Source of the DNA: Glandiceps talaboti
Taxonomy: Eukaryota; Hemichordata; Enteropneusta; Spengelidae
Direction of reading: 5' to 3'
Assembly: GCF_964340395.1 (NCBI RefSeq)
Contig: NC_135564.1
Coordinates: 12,136,391 to 12,200,390, forward strand
Length of the DNA stretch: 64,000 nucleotides
Below the pieces are notes generated by a model. It had not been told where the DNA came from, did no database searches, and saw only the letters and a program-made list of their open reading frames with translations. The stretch's first letter is position 1, and each line of letters opens with the position of its first letter. Positions 48,500 through 60,900 of the stretch are shown here, one piece after another. Made by a program: the position numbers and the translations under genes.

Positions 48500-50690
48500 C
48501 GACTTATTCGTAATAATACATCTTGAACAGTATTAAATCAACTATTTGTAAAGGTATTGTGTAGCGGTGCACATGATAGTGCAATAAATCCAATCAAATT
48601 AATATTTGAGTCCTCATCCTAAAATCAGCGCCCTCAGCGGCGATCACGACTTCAACCTAAAGTGTACTACTTATGGATAAAATAGACACTAATTAACATG
48701 TAAAATATTTAAGTATTGGTAAATTTTCAGTGAATATATTCAACTTGTTGGTTGTCCAATCGCAAACAATACAGCTATTGCAGGTTTACAATACTTCATC
48801 TTCGCGTAAGTGTTCGTATTTACGAAAATAGGATTGTCATTACTAATAACTTACATTCAAGGTAGAATTTCCCTACAATTCAAAGTTGTCCAAATCTCTT
48901 CAAACTATGCTATGTGTAAACTTCTTAGTCATTTCGGGGTAATAAAAGAAACTTGGCCACCGTCTCGTCAAAGAAACTAACAATCCTTTCTTGATCTTTT
49001 CCTATCCAGTTAACACAGTTGTAAAATGGACGTCAATATGACCAATATGATCTTCAAACTTTGTACGATTAACACTTAATTTTTCTATTTAATTTTAACT
49101 GAGAAAGGGGTTGAATTTTCTTGACCAAAGTATTGGCGGCAGTGTAAGATTTTTTTTTTATCTTAGAGGCGCTACACAACAGTATATAACTATACACAAC
49201 TGTATAAAACTATAACCATTGTCGACATTGCTATTTGAGAACATAAATGATCTCAAGCATTTTTGTTTTGAATTTCAAAACACTAGAGTCAGATATTTCT
49301 TTTTCACTTTTAGTACGAGTCACCTTCTTGTACAAAAAAAACTTTTCGCAACTTCTCCTCACAAACAAGAGCCTTTATCTAGGTATTAAAATCTTAAAGT
49401 AAACACCTATATAACTCTCCAGCTGAAATTAAACAAATATCCTAAATCTTCTAAAAAAATTCCATATAAGTTTACTAGTTGGCAGAATAGCCCGTCAACC
49501 AGTGGATAAAATAGTCATTGTAGAGATTAATATCTAGGTGTGGTACCGGTACATAAGGGTAGAGTCCAGAGAAAAGTACCCGAGTTTGGTATTTCAATTC
49601 GTAATAATGCATATCTTGAATAGTAGTAAATCACCTGTTTGTAAAGGAATTTATGTAGCGGTGCACGTGATAGTGCAATCAATCCAATCAAATTAAGTTT
49701 GGGTCCTCACCCTTAAATCAGCGCCCTCAACGGCGATCACGACTTCAACCGAAAGTGTACTACTTATGGATAAAATAGACATCTAATTAACATGTAAAAT
49801 TTAAGTATTGGTATTTAGAAATTTTCAGTGAATATATTCAAGTTTTTGGTTGTCTGATCGAAAAAATTCAGCTATTGCAGGTTTACTGGTTTATAAGACT
49901 TACACTTCACATAAGTGTTCGTATTTACAAAAAAAAAACAGGATCGCCACTTACTAATAACTCACATTCAAGCAAGGTAGGATGTGCCTCGGTACGAATT
50001 TCCCTACAATTCAAAGTTGTCCAAATCTCTTCAAACTTTGCTATGTGTAAACTTATTCCTGGTCCTTAAAAGAAACTTGGCCATCATCTTGTCAAAGAAA
50101 TCAAAAATCCTTTATTTTCCTATCCGGTTAACACAGTATTTATTGGTCATATTGGATTCTAAACTGATCGATATCCTTTTCACCTCTCTTTCACAACTTT
50201 GTATGTTAACCCTTATTTTTCTTCTTAATTGTAACCGAGAAAGTGTTTTTTTTAGCAAACTATTGACAGAAGTTCGGGATTTTTATTTTGGAGGCATATT
50301 CATACAACTGTATATAAGTTATAACTGTAACCATTGTCGACATTGATATTTGACAATGTGAGATTAAACATGAATGATCTCAAGCATTTTTTTAAAATTA
50401 GTTATAGATATTTCTTTTCGCCTTTAGTATGGGTCACTTTCTTGTACAAAAAACGTTTCGCAACATCTCCTCGCAAACAAGAGCATTTATCCAGGTATTG
50501 AAATCTTAAAGTAAACACCAATAACTCTCCGGCTGAAATTAAACAAATATCCCACATAATATATCTTCTAAAAAAATTCCATACAAGTTTGCTAGTTGGC
50601 AGAGTAGCCATCAATCAATGGGTAAAATAGTCATTGCAGCGATTAATATCTAGGTGTGGTACAGGTATATAAGGGTAAAGTCCAGAGAAA
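48500..50690. repeat. ~1.1-kb tandem duplication, two diverged copies
   Basis: 48500-49555 and about 49597-50690 share landmarks in the same order: CGTAATAAT (48509, 49600), GTAGCGGTGCAC, GCGATCACGACTTCAACC, GGATAAAATAGACA, CAAGAGC, and TCTAGGTGTGGTAC (49533, 50649). Offsets drift from 1091 to 1116 through small indels. Each copy starts just downstream of a LINE relic and includes its tail-like AATCCAATCAAAT. No coding function. Confidence 0.85.
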
Positions 50691-52959
50691 AGTACTACAG
50701 TTCTGACCATCACAATGCAATAAATCAAGTTTGGTATTTGAATGATTACATTGGATACAAGTAAACAATGGTGAACATTGTGAACTGCATCCAGACAATG
50801 GTGGGAATGTGTGTAACCGCAAATAATACATGATGGATTTTGATTATGATGGAAATCTTGAGAAATTTATAGGCAACTCAGAAGTACTTGACAATTGACA
50901 AAGCGCTGCATTTATTGAAAAAATATATTAAAACAGTCTATTTTAGACACATAAATATACAAACAAGAAACAGATCTAGACATTTCGAGAAAAAGTAATC
51001 TTCTGCCACTTCCAATTTCTGCTGGGCCGACATACATCGCCACGTGAGTATCATTTAATTCATAAACATTCTCATAGTTTTTTCTCTAGAAATTGCAATT
51101 TGGTAACGTTACATTTGCAAAATGAAAAAGTGCTATGCAATTTTTTAAACTAAAAGTTGCACCATTATTGGTATAATGACGTCACTTAACACCACCCTCT
51201 GGATTTAATGCCTTGCGATCGATTCAAAAATGCATGGTTGGGTATGTTGTACAACAGACTCTTCATACGGGAAAATGGTTGTACTCCCGACCGCCCAAGC
51301 CAGCTCTCCTCCTTTCCGACATTTGGCGACAATGTAATCTGATGTTGGGATATTATTAACAGAATAGTGCGGTATCATTTGCATGACAGGCAGTGTAAAA
51401 CACAAACAAAATAAACTATGTGGGATATGAGACAGTTTCCTTTTTAAGTTGAATTAATTGCAACTACAAGCAGGTTAATAAACGTTCCTTTATCATATTG
51501 ACGAATTGCGCAACTCCACCATACCACAGTCGTTCATAGTTATAGGGACAGTGAACGGAGATTACTTGTTTCTCTCGTTGTTTGACTGCTGTGCAAATGT
51601 CAAATAAAACGACTAACAAGAGAAAATAATTTGACATAACGTTATTATCTAGTCTTTATTACATGTGTTTGTTTTACTTATTGTTTGTTTATTTGTTTTA
51701 TTTATTTATTTACGTGTCCTATGTGGGTTTACCAAGTGAACATTTCGTTCAATACAAGTACGTGTACCGTATAAATTAAAGAGTTGCCACATCCAGCCCA
51801 CTGGGCTTATAAGACACAAAAGAGCAGTATAAATATACATATTGAAAATTGTTATACATTGATTGCCTCATACAATCATCGCGCACTCTATTGTATTATT
51901 TTAATCATCACCAGGAGAAAGCACTGTTGAAGTAGCAGTCAGAATAGTTCGGTCCTTGCTGAAATCAACCCGTATCTGTTTTGTACCTGGCCAAAAGCAA
52001 CCAGGAACTATTTTTGAGTAGACTTTTATTAGTTTTGTTCACATGAAAATCAAACGTTATTTATGGGCTACCTTATGGTGTGCTGGTAGAGTGAAACACA
52101 TGGAAACTTCTATCGAAACCCATATAGCACACCAAGCATAAATTTTGAATAATATATATGTAACCTGTACGAAAAATTGATTTATCATCCTTTACTTAAC
52201 CTTAATTTAACCATAGACAGTGGGAGGGGGTGAGCTAGTATATATCCATACAATATGTTACAATAAAACATGTACGTGTTCATATGAAATGCAAAATAAA
52301 AGCAAGGTAAGGTATGGTGCTGCAAATATGATGTGATAGAGTGTGATACAATAAGTAGGACACGATACTATGAAAACTCCTTCCCTCTTGATACATAGTT
52401 GGCATTCCCCTAGATCACACCAATTTCAGCTGTACGAGGGACCAGCCGAACGGCCCAGTCCAGCTTTTGGGATATGCCATTCTGCATGGCAAATTAAACT
52501 TTCAGGTTTATCAAAGGAGATAGAGATAGTGGTATGATTTATTCAACTGTGTTTGCTGTATGAGGGGTATCTTGACTAGATTTGTATTCAACACCACGAG
52601 TCTCAACTTTAGACTCAGCATGTCATTGTGTAGGGATGTTGGGACAGCAGATTTTTTCACACATACAGATTGTTTGGTTCCGGCTACCCAACCCCATCGA
52701 CGTCGGTGATACTCACAATGCATCAAACAAGCACTGACGTTTACTTGTGGACAATCATAACCACCCCCCCCCCCCCTCCCGCCCTCCATAAGTAATAGTC
52801 CAGTTATTTGACCTCCATCTTATTAATATTTTGTGATTGTGATTTTGCTACTTTACGGACTTACCTACAACTTTTGCACCGTTAAACAATTAACCCACCC
52901 CCTCTACTCATGAATACAATGTACAAATTTCTGACCAAATCCCAATCACATCTATGGAA
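50691..52959. other. Intergenic, nothing coding recognised
   Basis: Only short open frames. A C-run lies at 52764-52777 and a possible broken copy of the 36257 element lies near 52676. Confidence 0.55.
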
Positions 52960-53040
52960 TTGTCACGGCTTTCCCGGTCAGACTGCTTGTCCCGAGCTCT
53001 ATAACCACTACGCTACAGGGAGCCGCGGCAACCACACTTC
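52960..53040 (-). mobile_element. tRNA-derived SINE head
   Basis: The minus strand reads GCTCCCTGTAGCGTAGTGGT then TATAGAGCTCGGGACAAGC and GACCGGGAAAGCC. The TAGCGTAGTGG part is a good A-box and the sequence resembles tRNA-like SINE heads. The B-box is not intact. It could also be a decayed tRNA gene copy. Confidence 0.5.
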
Positions 53041-53984
53041 CAGAGAACCAAACAGATCTAGATGTTGATTTCTGTACATAATTGCAGTAGGATAGAGAGC
53101 AAAGATTAATATACTCACCGTCACGAACAAAGCCAAACATTTATGTCTTCCAAACAATTGAACGTTTATGGACGTAAAAGATAAGAATGCGCATTTTAAT
53201 TCTAGCTTGGAAAAGTTCTGGTTCGAATATCTAACAATTACCCGAAACACCTTTTGTAAGATTCAAGCCAAAGTGCATATCGTTTCGTTAGTGTACTGAC
53301 TAGCATCGACATAAAAATAAAATGTGAGCAATTCCTGTTACAGTATTATATTCTATTTTTGCTACCAACAATCCGTGGAAACCATGTGGTATATGTTGTC
53401 TCACGTGCTTTTCTCAACGTATCTTGCATCCCTAAGTCTGTTCATTCGGTTACCAAACAATTCTCTGTTCAAAGGACTTCAGTGTTATTTCAAGGAACAC
53501 AACCATTCACTAGTGGTTGCATTTGTCAACTCTTTGATCATATTTCACCGTATTAAAAAAATAATCTAAAAAAAATCAACATACTCTTGAGAGGGCAAGG
53601 GGCAAAGCAAGAAATGTTATGTTAAAACAAGCAACAGTAGTCAGTTTGTTTATCTTTCTGGCTTACTATTTATTATCAAAAGTACTATTTATCTATTAAA
53701 ATTAGCACCAATGGCGTTGTAGCACAACTGTACAGTTTTTAAAAATGTTTATCCACATGTTGATCCATGCTAGGTATAGGTGTTCATTTGCTGAATGACT
53801 TTCCAGTTCCCTATCCAACCATATTGTTATCTTTGCAATACACGCGATCATTTGGCTGTTGGTATGGGTGTGGTCCTGTTGTTTTTGAATGTTTACTCAC
53901 TTGCCTACCAGATGATATTGTTATTTGACCAAAATATACTGTCATGTGGTTGTTGCTAAGGGCGTGGTCATGGTTGCTAGGGCC
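53041..53984. other. Intergenic, nothing recognised
   Basis: No exon with recognisable protein. The open frame at 53324-53569 has no family resemblance. Confidence 0.5.
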
Positions 53985-54504
53985 AATTGTGTCAAAATAG
54001 TTTGAAGAAAATGTGCAGAATAACACTTCTGGAAACATCTCACCAAGTTTCAGTCTCATTGACCAAGTACTTTTTGAGATATAAATTTTGACCAAAATTC
54101 ACATTTTTACACCTAATTTGCCTATTACTGATGAGATCATGAAACGCTTAATATTTCTTCATCTATACACTCCCAGATACATCCACATTAAATTTCGGCC
54201 CAATCTGCAGAGTAGTTTTGGAATTAAAGAGTTTTGACCAAAAAGGGCACATTTTTAGCCCTAATTTGCATATTACTAATGGAATCATCATGTCACGAAC
54301 AAATCGTAATTTATTCACCACTAAGAACGTTCCCACCAAATTTCAGGCCAATCTGCCCAGTAGTTTTTGACTTTAAGTTTTTAGACCAAAATCACATTTT
54401 CTGACCCAAAACGCACATCTCTGATGCGATCATTTTGATTTGAACAATTTCCCAACTAGACCCCTAAAGTTTTTTACTTTAAGTTGTTTATACACACACA
54501 CACA

Positions 54505-54548
<44 letters not shown>

Positions 54549-54620
54549 TACATACATACATACATACATACATACATAAATACATACATACATACAGACA
54601 GACAGACAGACAGACAGACA
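53985..54620. mobile_element. ~147-bp core-repeat array followed by CA/CATA/CAGA microsatellite
   Basis: Three units share TTTTGACCAAAA, CACATTTTT, CCTAATTTGCATATTACTRAT and CCAAATTTCAGGCCAATCTG blocks, with GACCAAAA at about 54089, 54235 and 54384. The array runs into (CA)n, (CATA)n and (CAGA)n at 54490-54620. The layout equals that of 8640-10000 with different core sequence. Confidence 0.6.
54490..54620. repeat. (CA)n-(CATA)n-(CAGA)n microsatellite
   Basis: Uninterrupted blocks of the three motifs in succession. Confidence 0.95.
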
Positions 54621-54930
54621 ATTTGCCTTATCAGTTCATTTGTGCTAAAAATGGTAATATATGTTCGTATCAAATTTGTCCTCAGATTTCAAGACCTTGA
54701 AGATTGCATCAACATATACTTTGATACAAACACATCATGTAAACGAGTCCAAAGAACAGTCGAACAAAATAGGTATTCGATGTGTTCATATCATGGCCAT
54801 GGAAGGCACGTATAAAGAACAAAACAAAGAATCTGTCATCAAAGCCAGTTCTGCCGGGACTTACAAGTTGAAAGAAATACTCAAGACAGTATTTCAACAA
54901 GTAATTTTACTATGTGTAAATGGCATACCA

Positions 54931-54945
54931 ATTCTACTCTTTCAG
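54931..54945 (+). promoter_or_regulatory. 3' splice site before the mucin start codon
   Basis: The pyrimidine tract ATTCTACTCTTTCAG ends at 54945. The start codon follows 33 bp later, so I infer a 5'-UTR intron with the leader's first exon upstream. The sequence 54946-54978 is also open in frame, so an in-frame upstream coding exon cannot be excluded. Confidence 0.55.
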
Positions 54946-54978
54946 TTCCTAAAGCTCACCAATCAATATCAAATAAAA

Positions 54979-57900
54979 ATGTGTATGTTTGTTCTCTGTA
55001 TAATGTTACAACTTACATTGCGGGCGGGATATATAAATGCTCAAAATAACACTCTGGAACAGACAACAACATACACTGTAACTACCAATGAAGAACCAAC
55101 AACTACAGAGTCTGTAACTAGTACTGAGGAACCTACAACAACAGACACTGTAACTACCACAGAGGAACCAACAACTAAAGAAACTATTACTACCTCTGAG
55201 GAACCAACAACTACAGAAACTATAACTACAACCGAGGAACCAACAACAACAGACACTGTAACTACCACAGAGGAACCAACAACAACAGACACTTTAACTA
55301 CCGCTGAGGAACCAACAACAACAGACACTGTAACTACCACTGAGGAACCAACAACAACAGACACATTAACTACCACAGAGGAACCAACAACTACAGAAAC
55401 TGTAACTACCTCTGAGGAACCAACAACTACAGAGTCTGTAACTACCACTGAGGAACCTACGACAACAGAAACTGTAACTACCACTGAGGAACCAACAACA
55501 ACAGACACTGTAACTACCACTGAGGAACCAACAACTACAGAGTCTGTAACTACCACTGAGGAACCTACGACAACAGAAACTGTAACTACCACAGAGGAAC
55601 CAACAACTACAGAGTCTGTAACTACCACTGAAGAACCTACGACAACAGAAACTGTAACTACCACTGAGGAACCAACAACAACAGACACTGTAACTACCAC
55701 AGAGGAACCAACAACTACAGAAACTATTACTACCTCTGAGGAACCAACAACTACAGAAACTATAACTACAACCGAGGAACCAACAACAACAGACACTGTA
55801 ACTACCACTGAGGAACCAACAACAACAGACACTTTAACTACCACAGAGGAACCAACAACTACAGAAACTGTAACTACCACAGAGGAACCAACAACAACAG
55901 ACACTATAACTAACACTGGGGAACCAACAACAACAGACACTGTAACTACCACAGAGGAACCAACAACTACAGAAACTATAACTACCACTGAGGAACCAAC
56001 AACAACAGACACTGTAACTACCACAGAGGAACCAACAACAACAGACACTGTAACTACCACTGAGGAACCAACAACAACAGACACTGTAACTACCACAGAG
56101 GAACCAACAACTACAGAAACTGTAACTACCACTGTGGAACCAACAACAACAGACACTGTAACTACCACAGAGGAACCAACAACAACAGACACTGTAACTA
56201 CCTCTGAGGAACCAACAACAACAGACTCTGTAACTACCACTGAGGAACCAACAACTACAGACACTGTAACTACCACAGAGGAACCAACAACTACAGAAAC
56301 TGTAACTACCTCTGAGGAACCAACAACTACAGAGTCTGTAACTACCACTGAGGAACCTACGACAACAGAAACTGTAACTACCACTGAGGAACCAACAACA
56401 ACAGACACATTAACTACCACAGAGGAACCAACAACTACAGAAACTATTACTACCTCTGAGGAACCAACAACTACAGAAACTATAACTACAACCGAGGAAC
56501 CAACAACAACAGACACAGTAACTACCACTGAGGAACCAACAACTACAGAAACTGTAACTACCACTGGGGAACCAACAACTACAGAGTTTGTAACTACCAC
56601 TGAGGAACCTACGACAACAGAAACTGTAACTACTACTGAGGAACCAACAACAACAACAGACACTTTAACTACCACAGAGGAACCAACAACTACAGAAACT
56701 GTAACTACCACTGAGGAACCAACAACAACAGAAACTGTAACTACCACTGAGGAACCAACAACAATAGACACATTAACTACCACAGAGGAACCAACAAAAA
56801 CAGAAACTGTAACTACCTCTGAGGAACCAACAACTACAGAGTCTGTAACTACCACTGAGGAACCTACGACAACAGAAACTGTAACTACTACTGAGGAACC
56901 AACAACTACAGAATCTGTAACTACCACTAAGGAACCTACGACAACAGAAACTGTAACTACCACTGAGGAACCAACAACAACAGACACTGTAACTACCACA
57001 GAGGAACCAACAACTACAGAAACTATTACTACCTCTGAGGAACCAAAAACTACAGAAACTATAACTACAACCGAGGAACCAACAACAACAGACACTGTAA
57101 CTACCACTGAGGAACCAACAACAACAGACACTTTAACTACCACAGAGGAACCAACAACTACAGAAACTGTAACTACCACAGAGGAATCAACAACAACAGA
57201 CACTATAACTAACACTGGGGAACCAACAACAACAGACACTGTAACTACCACAGAGGAACCAACAACAACAGAAACTATAACTACCACTGAGGAACCAACA
57301 ACAACAGACACTGTAACTACCACACAGGAACCAACAACAACAGACACTGTAACTACCACTGAGGAACCAACAACAACAGACACTGTAACTACCACAGAGG
57401 AACCAACAACTACAGACACTGTAACTACCTCTGAGGAACCAACAACAACAGACTCTGTAACTACCACTGAGGAACCAACAACTACAGACACTGTAACTAC
57501 CACAGAGGAACCAACAACTACAGAAACTGTAACTACCTCTGAGGAACCAACAACTACTGAGTCTGTAACTACCACTGAGGAACCAACAACTACAGACACT
57601 GTAACTACCACAGAGGAACCAACAACAACAGACACTGTAACTACCTCTGAGGAACCAACAACAACAGACTCTGTAACTACCACTGAGGAACCAACAACTA
57701 CAGACACTGTAACTACCACTGAGGAACCAACAACAACAGACACTGTAACTACCACTGAGGAACCAACAACAACAGACTCTGTAACTAACACAGAGGAACC
57801 AACAACAACAGACACTGTAACTACCACTGCGGAACCAACAACAACAGACACTGTAACTACCACAGAGGAACCAACAACTACAGAAACTGTAACTACCACT

Positions 57901-60900
57901 GTGGAACCAACAACTACAGACACTGTAACTACCACACAGGAACCAACAACAACAGACACTGTAACTACCACTGAGGAACCAACAACAACAGACACTGTAA
58001 CTACCACAGAGGAACCAACAACTACAGACACTGTAACTACCTCTGAGGAACCAACAACAACAGACTCTGTAACTACCACTGAGGAACCAACAACTACAGA
58101 CACTGTAACTACCACAGAGGAACCAACAACTACAGAAACTGTAACTACCTCTGAGGAACCAACAACTACTGAGTCTGTAACTACCACTGAGGAACCTACG
58201 ACAACAGAAACTGTAACTACCACTGAGGAACCAACAACTACAGACACTGTAACTACCACAGAGGAACCAACAACAACAGACACTGTAACTACCTCTGAGG
58301 AACCAACAACAACAGACTCTGTAATTACCACTGAGGAACCAACAACTACAGACACTGTAACTACCACTGAGGAACCAACAACAACAGACACTGTAACTAC
58401 CACTGAGGAACCAACAACAACAGACTCTGTAACTAACACAGAGGAACCAACAACAACAGACACTGTAACTACCACTGCGGAACCAACAACAACAGACACT
58501 GTAACTACCACAGAGGAACCAACAACTACAGAAACTGTAACTACCACTGTGGAACCAACAACTACAGACACTGTAACTACCAGAGAGGAACCAACAACTA
58601 CAGAAACTGTAACTACCACTGTGGAACCAACAACAACAGACACTATAACTACCACAGAGAAACCAACAACAACAGACACTGTAACTACCACAGAGGAACC
58701 AACAACAACAGACACTGTAACTACCACTGAGGAACCAACAACAACAGACATTGTAACTACCACAGAGGAACCAACAACAACAGAAACTATAACTACCACT
58801 GAGGAACCAACAACAACAGACACTGTAACTACCACACAGGAACCAACAACAACAGACACTGTAACTACCACTGAGGAACCAACAACAACAGATACTGTAA
58901 CTACCACAGAGGAACCAACAACTACAGACACTGTAACTACCTCTGAGGAACCAACAACAACAGACTCTGTAACTACCACTGAGGAACCAACAACTACAGA
59001 CACTGTAACTACCACAGAGGAACCAACAACTACAGAAACTGTAACTACCTCTGAGGAACCAACAACTACTGAGTCTGTAACTACCACTGAGGAACCTACG
59101 ACAACAGAAACTGTAACTACCACTGAGGAACCAACAACTACAGACACTGTAACTACCACAGAGGAACCAACAACAACAGACACTGTAACTACCTCTGAGG
59201 AACCAACAACAACAGACTCTGTAACTACCACTGAGGAACCAACAACTACAGACACTGTAACTACCACTGAGGAACCAACAACAACAGACACTGTAACTAC
59301 CACTGAGGAACCAACAACAACAGACTCTGTAACTAACACAGAGGAACCAACAACAACAGACACTGTAAATACCACTGCGGAACCAACAACAACAGACACT
59401 GTAACTACCACAGAGGAACCAACAACTACAGAAACTGTAACTACCACTGTGGAACCAACAACTACAGACACTGTAACTACCAGAGAGGAACCAACAACTA
59501 CAGAAACTGTAACTACCACTGTGGAACCAACAACAACTGACACTGTAACTACCACAGAGAAACCAACAACAACAGACACTGTAACTACCACAGAGGAACC
59601 AACAACAACAGACACTGTAACTACCACTGAGGAACCAACAACAACAGACATTGTAACTACCACAGAGGAACCAATAACTACAGAAACTGTAACTACCACT
59701 GTGGAACCAACAACAACAGACACTGTAACTACCACAGAGGAACCAACAACAACAGACACTGTAACTACCTCTGAGGAATCAACAACAACAGACTCTGTAA
59801 CTACCACTGAGGAACCAACAACTACAGACACTGTAACTACCACTGAGGAACCAACAACAACAGAAACTGTAACTACCACTGAGGAACCAACAACAACAGA
59901 CTCTGTAACTACCACAGAGGAACCAACAACAACAGACACTGTAACTACCACTGCGGAACCAACAACAACAGACACTGTAACTACCACAGAGGAACCAACA
60001 ACTACAGAAACTGTAACTACCACTGTGGAACAAACAACAACAGACACTGTAACTACCACAGCGGAACCAACAACTACAGAAACTGTAACTACCACTGTGG
60101 AACCAACAACAACAGACACTGTAACTACCACAGAGAAACCAACAACAACAGACACTGTAACTACCTCTGAGGAACCAACAACAACAGACTCTGTAACTAC
60201 CACTGAGGAACCAACAACTACAGACACTATAACTACAACAGAGGAACCAACAACAACAGACACAGTAACTACCACTGAGGAACCAACAACAACAGACACT
60301 TTAACTACCACAGAGGAACCAACAACTACAGAAACTGTAACTACCTCTGAGGAACCAACAACTACAGAGTCTGTAACTACCACTGAGGAACCTACGACAA
60401 CAGAAACTGTAACTACCACTGAGGAACCAACAACTACAGAGTCTGTAACTACCACTGAGGAACCTACGACAACAGAAACTGTAACTACCACAGAGGAACC
60501 AACAACAACAGACACTATAACTACCTCTGAGGAACCAACAACAACATACTCTGTAACTACCACTGAGGAACCAACAACTACAGAAACTGTAACTACCACT
60601 GTGGAACCAACAACAACAGACACTGTAACTACCTCTGAGGAACCAACAACAACAGACTCTGTAACTACCATTGAGGAACCAACAACTACAGACACTGTAA
60701 CTACCACTGAGGAACCAACAACAACAGACACTGTAACTACCTCTGAGGAACCAACAACTACAGAGTCTGTAACTACCACTGAGGAACCTACGACAACAGA
60801 AACTGTAACTACCACAGAGGAACCAACAACTACAGAGTCTGTAACTACCACTGAGGAACCTACGACAACAGAAACTGTAACTACCACTGAGGAACCAACA

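Noticed and set aside
42033-54946. Joining the 41823 exon to the mucin repeat
   Set aside because: The phase-1 donor spliced to the acceptor at 54945 leads to a frame that meets a stop within about 35 codons and does not read the repeat.
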